DNA from: a virus
Length of the DNA stretch: 22,170 nt
Strand: one strand, 5' to 3'
Virus record (IMG/VR): IMGVR_UViG_3300025102_000330
Coordinates: 1 to 22,170 of that record
In this document: one piece after another, positions 7,410 to 15,024 of the stretch
Layout of the letters: every line of letters starts with the position of its first letter
Numbering within the stretch: the first letter of the stretch is position 1
Notes under the pieces: model-generated
What the model saw: only the letters and a program-made list of their open reading frames with translations
Told to the model about the DNA's origin: nothing
The model's database searches: none
Program-made: the position numbers and the translations under genes

Positions 7410-10400
7410 TATTTACGCTCCTTGATTGGTCTAACATTTTTTGCAATATAAGGCAACCCATGTGGTGTAGGCCCTGATTTAGGTGGGGGTCCAGAATCGT
7501 CACCTGCTAGCTTAATAATACCGCCGCCTGCTTTTTTATCTTTAATAAATCTAATTAAAGATTCAGAATTAAGACCCATTTCTGTTAATTCTTCTTTTGA
7601 ATATGTCTTACCATCTTTAGCTAACAGCTCTAGTATCTCGTCAATAGATTCCAAACCACCTTCAACATCTCCGTCGCCTCCATCATAGTCTGGTTTCAAA
7701 GTATTTTCTTCATATATGTCTGGAACTTTTTGTGGTTTACCATCTTTACCCATTATTGTCTCAGGTGGATCGTATATTATTTCTTCTTTTCTAATAACAC
7801 CATCAACAGTATCATATTCACCATCACCGATGTAATAACTAGCACCCCCCTCAGTGTCTTTTCTAATAGATATCTTACCTGTAGATATGTCTTCGTACAT
7901 TGTATAATCATTGTAATCATAAACTTTTTGTCTCTCAATGGTTGCAGCTTTATCAGTTATGTCATCGCCTTTAGTCTTAATTAAGTTTACAAAGTCAAAG
8001 AAGTATTTTGGTGTGCCACCTTTTGTTACAATCTCTGGCGCAGCTTTTACAACTTTAGTTGTTTTTATTAGATTATCTAATCCTAAGTATTTAAGAAGAG
8101 CCATTGCTCCTCCCGCTCCTGTAGCTAAAAGCATATCTCTTCGTGTCTGGTCTACAGTATCTGTAGCTAATCTTTTTTCTATTTCTTTGTTGACTTTTTC
8201 TGCAGCTGTTCCAGTTCCCACTAAATTTCTAACTTGTTTTGCAATTTTAGGAAATGCTTTTATCAAGAAATAAGGTGTTGCTGGTCCAACAGACTCTGCT
8301 CCAAACTCCAACAGACCTCCCATAGTTTTCTGTGGTCCAGTTCTTTCTGCTCTTGATTTCTCTAACATGTCTGTAAAACCAATTTTTTCTTTTAAAAATT
8401 TTGTAGCTTTTGGATCTAATATTTCCACTGCTTTTTTTAAATCTTCTACACCAATTTTACTTAGATCACCTGTTGTAGTGGCAAGACTAGTTTTACCAAA
8501 AAGATACGCAAGTGCCGTTGGAAACCTAACCGCAATTTCTGGTATGTTAGCGCCTCCTGATGCAAGCTCTTGTGCATAATAAGGATATGCTTTTGGATCT
8601 GCGAACATTGTATTAAATGTTTGTATTAAAGTTCTATCTCCGTCATCTCCGTAAACCTGTTCTTTAAGAGTCTGTTTATTTTCTTCTTCTAAATTTTTTA
8701 TAAGATTTGTATTATCTAAAGCAGCTATAGCCTGCGTAAAGATTGGGTTAGGTGTCCCATCTTGAAAACCAACACGGCCACCTTGTGCTGCCATCATGGT
8801 TTGATCCATTTCAGGTAAATCTAATTCACCTGTAAGAGGTCTGTCTGATTGTGGTATAGATTGTAATTGATTAAATTCTTCTGGTGTCAACTGACCACCA
8901 CCTTGAAGAAACTGCATATACGGAGAGCCAGACTCTTCTAGTAATCCTGCCACCTCATCACTGTCTGGTAATTCTTGTGTAATGTCTGGTAGGTTACTTA
9001 TTTCTTGTCGTCCTAATTCACCTGTTGGATCTTCTCTAATTGCTTTATTTTTTGCAGCAACATCAGCTGATACTTCGTAAGCAATATACAAATCTCTTGG
9101 ATCTGTGATACCAGCTTGCAAAGCTTTATTTACATCATATACACCAATCGCTGTTCCAATAATAGGAATAGCTTTCGCAATTGGTTTAGCTGCTTTAAGA
9201 GCTCTTTTAAGATAAGAAATTTTTCCTGGTTTTAATTCTTTTAATAAATTATCTAAATTTCCATATTGTTGTTTAATTGCATTTTTACCTTCTTTAGTTT
9301 TATTGATTTCTTTAAAATAAGACGCGAATCTATCTGTTTGATTTTGAGTTTTTAAAACATTTATTTTTAAATTATTTTTAGAATCAAGCGAATATTTTAA
9401 TTCTCCTGGAATAAACTCTTCAGATAAATCATTTAGTATATCCACAATTTTAATTTTTCTAGCGTTAGTTGTTCCTTTTCTAACAAACTCTCTTGTTAAA
9501 TTTCTTCTTTTTTGTCCAAAAGCTTGACCCCCTAAATAAGCATTTTGTGAAAAAGTTTTTCCAAGAATATTATTAATGGCTTGTTTTGCTATAACTTTAT
9601 TGTTTAATTTACTTGCTTCTTCTATACCTATTATATGATCTCCCGAATACTTTAAAATTAAAGGAAGTTTATCTGTGTTAAATACTTTTTTTAAGGCTGC
9701 GTGATCAGCTCTTAAACTTGATCTTATATATCCTTTTTTAACACCAGCTAACTCTTCAAGATTACTTTCAAGTTGTGCTCTATATCTATCAATTTTATTT
9801 ACTTTAGATAAATAGCTTTCAGATAATTTTGGAAAATGGTAATTTAATATTTCTGCTCTGCTTTTGGCTGGTAAAGTTAATTGATCGATCTCTCCCATAA
9901 ATTTAACAGCATCGTCTGTTTTTAACCAAGAACTAGCTTCAATTAGTTGTGACCTATAGCCTATATCTCTTTTGTCCTTCACAGCCCAAGACATAAAATC
10001 TCTTATGTCTTTTTTAAAAGCAGGATTATTTTTTATTAAATAACTATGAAATGTTTTTTTATAGAAAGGTTCAGGGGTGTCTATTGTTCTGCCCAGAGCA
10101 ACCTTTTTTGTTAAACCGCTTGATCCAGGATCTGCACCTTTAATTCCTAATATTTCAAGATTTTTAAATACTGGGAAACCTTTTGAACTTGTAATAAATC
10201 TTTCAAACCTAAGCGGTCCACCTTTATATATTGCTTTTTTACTTTCTTTAGCCCAATCTTTTTTAAGTTTAGACATTGCCTCTTCATACTGACCTAATTT
10301 AAATCGTTTAGAATTTTTCTTAAACCAATCTTTTACCCAGTTATTAATATTAGAGTCTATTTTTTGTGCTCCTTTTCTACCTTCATCAAAAGTTTTTGTA

Positions 10401-10780
10401 ACTACTTGTCTTTGTAACTTTAATCTTTGATCAGCAAATTTTTCTCTAGCAGCGTGTGATTTAAAAAAATTAGTTTCATATTCTCCAGTCCACCTTCCGT
10501 CCTTATTTAAAACTTTAATTACAAGAGCGTAGCCTTTATCTGGGGAATAATATCTTACCTTTGATTTTATTCCTGCTTTTTTTAATTCTGGAATCGTCAT
10601 GTCAGGATCAAATTTAGGGTTATCTAGAACGGGTGCTCTAAAGTTCTCTCTGTCCCCAACTTTCTCTCCTTGTATCACGCCACCACCTAACGCAAACCTA
10701 TCTCGTAGTGTCGGTGTTAACGATTCAAACTCATTGGTTGCTGGATTAAATAAGTACTTCAACAATACCTCCTCTTGCAA
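7409..10780 (-). CDS. Large hypothetical virion-region protein (1123 aa)
   Basis: I do not recognise this 1123-aa protein as a whole. Residues about 70-125 (YYSPDKGYALVIKVLNKDGR, then a Phe-rich part with AAREKFADQ) resemble the layout of small AP2-like DNA-binding domains, but weakly. Gly-Gly motifs appear three times: FALGGGVIQGEKVG near residue 30, AQGGRVGFQDGT near 670, and AGGGIIKLAGDD near the C-terminus. There are hydrophobic stretches near 540 (AKAIPIIGTAIGVYDV) and 880 (LLATGAGGAMALLKYLG). The listed ATG lies in the end of the previous gene; a GAGGAGG followed by TTG at 10762 is a likely alternative start. Size and place next to the portal suggest an ejected or internal virion protein; this is inference. 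Confidence 0.55.
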   Translation of the reverse strand: MQEEVLLKYLFNPATNEFESLTPTLRDRFALGGGVIQGEKVGDRENFRAPVLDNPKFDPDMTIPELKKAGIKSKVRYYSPDKGYALVIKVLNKDGRWTGEYETNFFKSHAAREKFADQRLKLQRQVVTKTFDEGRKGAQKIDSNINNWVKDWFKKNSKRFKLGQYEEAMSKLKKDWAKESKKAIYKGGPLRFERFITSSKGFPVFKNLEILGIKGADPGSSGLTKKVALGRTIDTPEPFYKKTFHSYLIKNNPAFKKDIRDFMSWAVKDKRDIGYRSQLIEASSWLKTDDAVKFMGEIDQLTLPAKSRAEILNYHFPKLSESYLSKVNKIDRYRAQLESNLEELAGVKKGYIRSSLRADHAALKKVFNTDKLPLILKYSGDHIIGIEEASKLNNKVIAKQAINNILGKTFSQNAYLGGQAFGQKRRNLTREFVRKGTTNARKIKIVDILNDLSEEFIPGELKYSLDSKNNLKINVLKTQNQTDRFASYFKEINKTKEGKNAIKQQYGNLDNLLKELKPGKISYLKRALKAAKPIAKAIPIIGTAIGVYDVNKALQAGITDPRDLYIAYEVSADVAAKNKAIREDPTGELGRQEISNLPDITQELPDSDEVAGLLEESGSPYMQFLQGGGQLTPEEFNQLQSIPQSDRPLTGELDLPEMDQTMMAAQGGRVGFQDGTPNPIFTQAIAALDNTNLIKNLEEENKQTLKEQVYGDDGDRTLIQTFNTMFADPKAYPYYAQELASGGANIPEIAVRFPTALAYLFGKTSLATTTGDLSKIGVEDLKKAVEILDPKATKFLKEKIGFTDMLEKSRAERTGPQKTMGGLLEFGAESVGPATPYFLIKAFPKIAKQVRNLVGTGTAAEKVNKEIEKRLATDTVDQTRRDMLLATGAGGAMALLKYLGLDNLIKTTKVVKAAPEIVTKGGTPKYFFDFVNLIKTKGDDITDKAATIERQKVYDYNDYTMYEDISTGKISIRKDTEGGASYYIGDGEYDTVDGVIRKEEIIYDPPETIMGKDGKPQKVPDIYEENTLKPDYDGGDGDVEGGLESIDEILELLAKDGKTYSKEELTEMGLNSESLIRFIKDKKAGGGIIKLAGDDSGPPPKSGPTPHGLPYIAKNVRPIKERK

Positions 10781-12410
10781 AACCTTCTGTTGGATCTAGG
10801 TCTCTAGGGTGTGCACCATTCTCTTCGATGTATTTTAATTCATCAAATGTTTCGTCACCGTAAAGGTCTACGTTGTTAAATTTTGTTTTAGTTCTGTCTA
10901 CGTTAAGATCTAAATCACTAATGATACCTTCTTGTTTAATTGGCACAACCTCTGCTGTCTCTAACAACTCATCGCCTGGTAATACTTTAGTATCTTCTGG
11001 TGCAATCTCATTTTTAATTTTAACTAGATTAGCTCTTTTTATATTTTGATTTTTAATATCTTCTTTTGTTTTAAAGAAAGGATTATTCCCTTCTTCAATA
11101 GTTTTAATAACCTTGTCTACATCTGCAATCTCTTGTTCTAGCTCACCAGGTAGACTGTAGTGTTCATATGTATTGCCTGGTGCATTTTTATTTAAAGGCA
11201 CAATGCCTTTCTTTCTAAATTCAAATCGACCTGGGTATCTTATACCTGAAGAACTAAAAGCATTTTCATCTATGTGCTTTCCTACTATATCAAAAGCGTT
11301 GTCACCGTAGTGGTGTCTAAATACTTTAATAGGATCAATGAAAGGATGATTACCTTTTTTCATAGCATCATAAATACGTGGTTGAACTGATATGGTTCCC
11401 GATTCAATCTCATCTCTTAAAAACTGTCTTGTTAAAGATCTATACAAAGCTTCGTTAGGGCCATAACCTTTACCTTGATATAAATTTTTTACTCTAGTTT
11501 CATTATCTATTTTTGTTTTGCCTGATCTAATGTCTTCTATTTCTTTAACAGCTTTTTCCATTTTTTTTAATGATTCGTCCATAGATGCAAAAATGCCTTG
11601 ATCTTTTATGTATTCTTCGTCGAGACGTTTCTCAAGAGCTTGGTTGCCAGATCTTCTCCTGTTTAAAAAATTAGATGTAAAATCTTTATAAATTTTTTCT
11701 GGCTCTTTACCCACATCTATTAAATCATTACTCAACTGATTTACTTTATCATCTAGTTGCTTATATATTTTTAAATTGTAAATAATATTATCTAAATCTT
11801 TTTTACCAATAGCCATGTTGTTTTCTCTAGCACGACTCATTTGTTGAACCATGCCTCGTTTAATAGCTTCTTTTTCACGTCTAAAGGTATTGTATAGACT
11901 TTCTGTTGTGCCATCTAAACCTTGCAAAACAAATTTAGATTGTATTGGGTTTGATATTTTACTAGTAATAAAATTAAGTTCGCCTCTTTCTTTTCTTGTA
12001 GCTAATTTTTTAGGAATAGATGATCTCTTTACAGGTTTGTTTAATCTACGTAGGTCAGTTAAATAAGAATACGCTTCGCTGTATAATTCAGAATACTTCT
12101 TAACATCCATGTCAGTAGAATCTTGACCCTCTTTAATAAAACCTCTTTTCTCGGCCAACCCTGTGGCTAGAACGTCTGCATTATATTTTGTATCACCTTG
12201 TGCATAACCTGGCGACACGTCATCACTAACTTCAATAACATCGTCTGCTGCTTTAGGTGTTTGAAATACTTCAGGGCTTTTAGTTTCAGGTATTTTAATT
12301 TTGTCTTTAGGTGCTTTAATACCTGTTATAGACTCAGCTAATTCTTTTGCTAGTTTCTCTGGTAGTCCGCTTTCTACAAAATATACAAAAGCTTCCAAAA
12401 AATTTTTCAT
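10746..12410 (-). CDS. Large hypothetical protein next to TerL (554 aa)
   Basis: A 554-aa, largely helical and charged protein with no recognised domain. The N-terminus (MKNFLEAFVYFVESGLPEKL) is hydrophobic-helical, the middle is Lys/Glu rich with coiled-coil character, and the extreme C-terminus is GFARGGIVEVLI, a Gly-Gly motif similar to those in the following 1123-aa protein. It begins in a TAATG overlap with TerL and overlaps the next gene by 35 bases. In related marine phages I recall long unknown proteins between terminase and portal; virion or ejection roles are only inferred. Confidence 0.55.
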   Translation of the reverse strand: MKNFLEAFVYFVESGLPEKLAKELAESITGIKAPKDKIKIPETKSPEVFQTPKAADDVIEVSDDVSPGYAQGDTKYNADVLATGLAEKRGFIKEGQDSTDMDVKKYSELYSEAYSYLTDLRRLNKPVKRSSIPKKLATRKERGELNFITSKISNPIQSKFVLQGLDGTTESLYNTFRREKEAIKRGMVQQMSRARENNMAIGKKDLDNIIYNLKIYKQLDDKVNQLSNDLIDVGKEPEKIYKDFTSNFLNRRRSGNQALEKRLDEEYIKDQGIFASMDESLKKMEKAVKEIEDIRSGKTKIDNETRVKNLYQGKGYGPNEALYRSLTRQFLRDEIESGTISVQPRIYDAMKKGNHPFIDPIKVFRHHYGDNAFDIVGKHIDENAFSSSGIRYPGRFEFRKKGIVPLNKNAPGNTYEHYSLPGELEQEIADVDKVIKTIEEGNNPFFKTKEDIKNQNIKRANLVKIKNEIAPEDTKVLPGDELLETAEVVPIKQEGIISDLDLNVDRTKTKFNNVDLYGDETFDELKYIEENGAHPRDLDPTEGFARGGIVEVLI

Positions 12411-13876
12411 TAATAATACGTCCTCTTACGTTTGGGTTTAGTTTCATCTAAATAATCTTCAGGGTGTCCGATTAGTCCACCTTGTCTGAATCGCATGATG
12501 GCTTGTGTTGTAGAGTCTACCAAATCATCATGGTCGCCGTTTGGAAACGCAGCACATTCTTCGATGACTTCGTCAGCGAACTTTTGCTCTGGCGCCCATA
12601 TCATGCCAGACTCAAATAGTGGTGCAACCGCATTTACTCTAGAATGTTTATCATTTCCTTTGCTGGGTGTAAAGTTGATAACCGGTATATCCATCTGCCT
12701 TAATTCATAGGTTAGAGGTAATCCTGATGCTTTAGCTTCTATAATTACTGATTCGGGTTGCCAATACTTATATTGCTGTAAAGCTAATCGTCTCAACTCT
12801 GGAAACTCATATCTGCCTTTGACAGCATCTAATAGTATTAAATTAGCAGGTTGGTCTTCTGTTGGGTAAAAAATACCCCACGTTGTAATAGCAGAATAGT
12901 CAGCTGACTCCTTCTTCATAAAAGCTGTATCATAAGATTGTATGACGTGTTGAAGAGGAGGTATGGTTTCCTTGTTATAAACCTGCCACCATTCTCGTTT
13001 GATAATAGCTCCTTCTTCTGATGTGGGTTGTTGCATCCACTGCGCGTTCCATTTACCAACGGGTAGTGTTGCTTTAACTTTCTCAAGTTCGTCCGTGCTC
13101 CAGTATTCTGGCCACACTGGTCCGTGGTCCATGAGTGCCGGAAATTCGACCACGTGCCACTGATCAGACTTTGGTTCTTTTTGATTCGCTATAAGTTTTG
13201 CTGTTAAATCTTTTGTTGACCAACGTGTCATAACCAAGACAATCTTACCGCCTGGTTGTAAACGCTGACGTGGTCCTGATGTATACCACTCGTACGCACG
13301 TTCTAATGCGTCAGGGCTAAGTGCATCTTGTTCAGAATGTGGATCGTCAATGATCAATAGATCCGCGCCCCGTCCTGTAATAGCTCCACCTACACCAGCT
13401 GCAAAGTATTCTCCGCCTTGTGCCGTTTCCCAACGACCTGCAGCTTTCGAGTCTTCTTGTAGTGTCGTGTTAAAAATTTTTTTATAATCATCTGAATCAA
13501 TAAGATGTTTTGCCTTACGACCAAACCTCACGGCTAGTTCTGAATTGTGCGTGGTTTGTATAATCTTGAGTTTCGGATCACGGCCCACCATCCACGATGG
13601 CAAAAGAAAAGATGCAAACTCAGACTTTGTGTGCCTTGGTGGCATGTTTACGATTAAACGTTTTATCTCACCAGTTGCTAATTTATTAAATTTTTCTGCT
13701 ATATGTCTATGGTGTGATCCTTCTACAAATTCAGGCCACATATATTTTACAAAAGATAAAAAATCTTTTTTAGCTTTGTTTTGTATTTTTTTTTCAGCAT
13801 GTAAAACTTTTAATTGTTTATAGGTTCGTCTTACATCGGCAGGAAGTTTATTTATATCTATATCATTTACATTCAT
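12410..13876 (-). CDS. terL: Terminase large subunit (packaging ATPase and nuclease)
   Basis: A 488-aa TerL with both domains. The ATPase part has a Walker A-like loop MPPRHTKSE (residues 78-86) and Walker B LLIIDDP (173-179), followed by a coupling-type motif VLVMTRWS near 215. The RNase H-like nuclease has Asp316 (QSYDTAF), Glu380 (VIIEAKASG) and Asp448/450/451 (NGDHDDLVDS). All key residues look intact. The protein cuts concatemers and pumps DNA through the portal. The start has no clear ribosome site (AAATTTTT before ATG); a 15-codon frame ending in an ATGA overlap could couple translation. It opens the virion operon. Confidence 0.95.
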   Translation of the reverse strand: MNVNDIDINKLPADVRRTYKQLKVLHAEKKIQNKAKKDFLSFVKYMWPEFVEGSHHRHIAEKFNKLATGEIKRLIVNMPPRHTKSEFASFLLPSWMVGRDPKLKIIQTTHNSELAVRFGRKAKHLIDSDDYKKIFNTTLQEDSKAAGRWETAQGGEYFAAGVGGAITGRGADLLIIDDPHSEQDALSPDALERAYEWYTSGPRQRLQPGGKIVLVMTRWSTKDLTAKLIANQKEPKSDQWHVVEFPALMDHGPVWPEYWSTDELEKVKATLPVGKWNAQWMQQPTSEEGAIIKREWWQVYNKETIPPLQHVIQSYDTAFMKKESADYSAITTWGIFYPTEDQPANLILLDAVKGRYEFPELRRLALQQYKYWQPESVIIEAKASGLPLTYELRQMDIPVINFTPSKGNDKHSRVNAVAPLFESGMIWAPEQKFADEVIEECAAFPNGDHDDLVDSTTQAIMRFRQGGLIGHPEDYLDETKPKRKRTYY

Positions 13877-13920
13877 AAAAATTTTTTAAAAAATTTTTTG
13901 CACTTATTTAAGGTGTTCAT
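13873..13920 (-). other. Possible 15-codon leader peptide coupled to terL
   Basis: The frame MNTLNKCKKFFKKFL starts at 13920 and its TGA overlaps the terL ATG (ATGA). The terL start itself sits after an A/T run with no ribosome site, so re-initiation from this short frame could supply it. A weak promoter-like pair (TTGTAT, 17 bases, TATAGC at 13934-13939) would start transcription just upstream. The lysine/phenylalanine content partly reflects the A/T run, so the coding nature is uncertain. Confidence 0.25.
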
Positions 13921-14042
13921 TTTGTTTTTACCAGCTATAACTGTCTAAATCAAGCAATACAACCTAGAGTAGTGGGACCCCTTTATGTGTAAAAGGGGGG
14001 ATGGGTCGCGATACAACTTGAGATTGAGATCTGGATCGGGAC
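13921..14042. other. Non-coding gap upstream of terL, with a hairpin
   Basis: No credible gene lies between terL and the gene ending at 14081. The gap contains a hairpin CCCCTTT / AAAAGGGG (about 13978-13998) with a short loop, and the sequence GGGACCCCT occurs twice, at about 13974 and 14038, the second copy leading into the strong stem at 14043. The G/C runs contrast with the AT-rich flanks. It could hold a small RNA, the terL promoter region or a packaging signal; the sequence alone does not decide. Confidence 0.4.
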
Positions 14043-14082
14043 CCCTCGGGCCACCGTAGGTGGCCCGAGGGTAAAATTTTTT
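14043..14082 (+). terminator. Strong intrinsic terminator-like hairpin (plus-strand U tract)
   Basis: A perfect 13-bp GC-rich stem, CCCTCGGGCCACC paired with GGTGGCCCGAGGG around a GTA loop (14043-14071), is followed on the plus strand by TAAAATTTTTT. It begins about 10 bases after the stop of the minus-strand gene 14081-14317, so it may also stop that transcript, but the minus side has no U run after the stem. As a plus-strand terminator it has no gene in front of it, hence the idea of a small RNA ending here. Confidence 0.7.
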
Positions 14083-14317
14083 AGTCTAGTAGAACCATAT
14101 ATGCCTTAGCATTATGTTTCATAAACCAATCTAATAGGTTTCGCATTTCTTGCCAATGCTTACTGCCACCTGTGCCTAGTTCTTTGTCTTCAAGAGTGGC
14201 GAGTGCCTCGTGATAAAATATCTTATCATGTTTCTCGCTCTCCTCTTTTGTTAGTTCAATAGACTCACCTGTGAATCTATTTCGTCTTGTGTAGTCATGA
14301 TTTGTTTTTGTTTCCAT
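14081..14317 (-). CDS. 78-aa conserved hypothetical protein
   Basis: A 78-aa acidic/basic helical protein (METKTNHDYTRRNRFTGESI at the start, HWQEMRNLLDWFMKHNAKAY near the end). No catalytic motif or membrane segment. I have the impression that the WQEMRNLLDWF segment recurs in marine phages, with no function assigned. It has no ribosome site, but a TTGACA-N17-TAATCT promoter ends only 6 bases before its ATG, so a leaderless messenger is likely. The GC-rich terminator-like hairpin follows the stop. Confidence 0.6.
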   Translation of the reverse strand: METKTNHDYTRRNRFTGESIELTKEESEKHDKIFYHEALATLEDKELGTGGSKHWQEMRNLLDWFMKHNAKAYMVLLD

Positions 14318-14323
14318 AATCCA

Positions 14324-14352
14324 AGATTATCCTACATTGCTATCGTTGTCAA
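14324..14352 (-). promoter_or_regulatory. Promoter for the 78-aa gene, predicted leaderless
   Basis: On the minus strand TTGACA (14347-14352) is followed after exactly 17 bases by TAATCT (14324-14329); the ATG begins 7 bases beyond. A start point at the usual 6-8 bases from the -10 box falls on the ATG. The inverted pair ATAATC / GATTAT with a 3-base gap straddles the -10 box and could be an operator half-site pair. The promoter lies inside the 3' end of the upstream gene. Confidence 0.6.
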
Positions 14353-14677
14353 CCCTCTCTTTTATTGTAGTATTATAATAAGCATGACCGTAACCTGTTT
14401 CGTGTTTCTCTCTTTTAGGGTCCTCGATCGGTGTTTCGAGTGGCTCGTTTCGTGGTGCAACTAACCTGATACGTTCTATATGTGTTCGCCAAAAATCATT
14501 CTGACAACCTTGACTGCAAAAATAATTGTAAGAGTTATTTACATCATACCAATTACTTTCAGTCTGTTGTTTTATTTTTCTAGTTCTTAAAACTTTAGAA
14601 CCTTTAGAGCCTCGAACCCTATCTTGCGTTGAGTAAGTATGGCAACTCGGACCATGACACCAATAATATAAACTCAT
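14327..14677 (-). CDS. 116-aa protein with a zinc-finger-like Cys pattern
   Basis: The start MSLYYWCHGPSCHTYSTQDR gives C7 and C12, and a second pair appears about 40 residues later in NYFCSQGCQNDFW. The arrangement C-x4-C ... C-x3-C with nearby His fits a small treble-clef or MYM/TRASH-like zinc site. The C-terminal 50 residues are polar and probably flexible. No enzyme motif. It starts in an ATGA overlap with the 35-aa membrane microprotein. A nucleic-acid or protein-binding role is inferred; no family is named with confidence. Confidence 0.55.
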   Translation of the reverse strand: MSLYYWCHGPSCHTYSTQDRVRGSKGSKVLRTRKIKQQTESNWYDVNNSYNYFCSQGCQNDFWRTHIERIRLVAPRNEPLETPIEDPKREKHETGYGHAYYNTTIKERVDNDSNVG

Positions 14678-14781
14678 GATGATCTATACCCCTCTATACC
14701 AATAGCGATCAATGCTATGATAAAAATAATAGAAAGCCCTAGAGGGCTTTCTATAAATAGTAAATTAAATAGTTCAATCAT
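14674..14781 (-). CDS. 35-aa single-span membrane microprotein
   Basis: The frame MIELFNLLFIESPLGLSIIF continues with IIALIAIGIEGYRSS. Residues 13-29 are almost purely hydrophobic, long enough for one membrane helix, followed by a short tail with one Arg. Both ends overlap neighbouring genes by ATGA (start with the stop of the 62-aa gene, stop with the start of the 116-aa gene), a hallmark of translational coupling. A perfect inverted repeat (14731-14752) lies inside the coding sequence. Function unknown; small holin, antiholin or superinfection peptides are possible. Confidence 0.6.
   Translation of the reverse strand: MIELFNLLFIESPLGLSIIFIIALIAIGIEGYRSS
14731..14752. repeat. Perfect inverted repeat inside the membrane microprotein gene
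   Basis: AGAAAGCCCT, a 2-base AG centre, and AGGGCTTTCT pair over 10 bp. On the minus strand it is followed by ATTATTTTTATC, a loose U tract, which makes it terminator-like, yet it lies within the microprotein codons (ESPLGLS). It may act as an attenuator or an RNA stability element that reduces expression of the next gene. Confidence 0.6.
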
Positions 14782-14966
14782 ACTTTGATCTGCACTTTCC
14801 CAGTTGCATTTCTCCAACCGTCTGCGTCCAAATCCCAATAGATTAAACAAGGGTTGCCGTCTTTAGATATAAAAGCTTTGCCCTCAGTTCCGTCTGGTTT
14901 ATTGTATTGACCTTTTCTCGTAATAAAAGCTTTGTGCTTTTTTGCGAAGTAAGTTATGTAAAACAT
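14778..14966 (-). CDS. 62-aa hypothetical protein
   Basis: A 62-aa protein with strand-like alternation (MFYITYFAKKHKAFITRKGQ, then GKAFISKDGNPCLIYWDLDA). It probably forms a small beta-rich domain; the end GWRNATGKVQIKV suggests another strand. The phrase CLIYWDLDADGWRNATGKVQ is of a kind I associate with small conserved marine phage proteins. It has a clear AAAGGA-type ribosome site in a leader similar to that of the 326-aa gene, and a promoter with a palindromic operator directly upstream. Function unknown. Confidence 0.6.
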   Translation of the reverse strand: MFYITYFAKKHKAFITRKGQYNKPDGTEGKAFISKDGNPCLIYWDLDADGWRNATGKVQIKV

Positions 14967-14983
14967 TTCGTCCTTTCTGTTGT

Positions 14984-15021
14984 TATGGGATTATCCTATA
15001 AGATAATCCCATAGATGTCAA
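14984..15021 (-). promoter_or_regulatory. Promoter with perfect palindromic operator
   Basis: On the minus strand TTGACA (15016-15021), 17 bases, TAGGAT (14993-14998). A perfect inverted repeat TATGGGATTATC-N6-GATAATCCCATA (14984-15013) covers the spacer and the -10 box, so a dimeric repressor bound there would block RNA polymerase. The same half-site core GGATAAT recurs at the promoters of the 78-aa and 326-aa genes. It drives the 62-aa, 35-aa and 116-aa genes. Confidence 0.7.
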
Positions 15022-15024
15022 TCG

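Noticed and set aside
7730-8579. Several plus-strand open frames (7730-7984, 7938-8273, 8367-8579)
   Set aside because: They lie antisense to the 1123-aa gene, have no ribosome sites and read as low-complexity shadow translations.
14731-14752. Perfect hairpin as a simple operon terminator
   Set aside because: It lies inside a coupled 35-aa coding frame and its U tract is interrupted, so I list it as an inverted repeat with possible attenuation instead.
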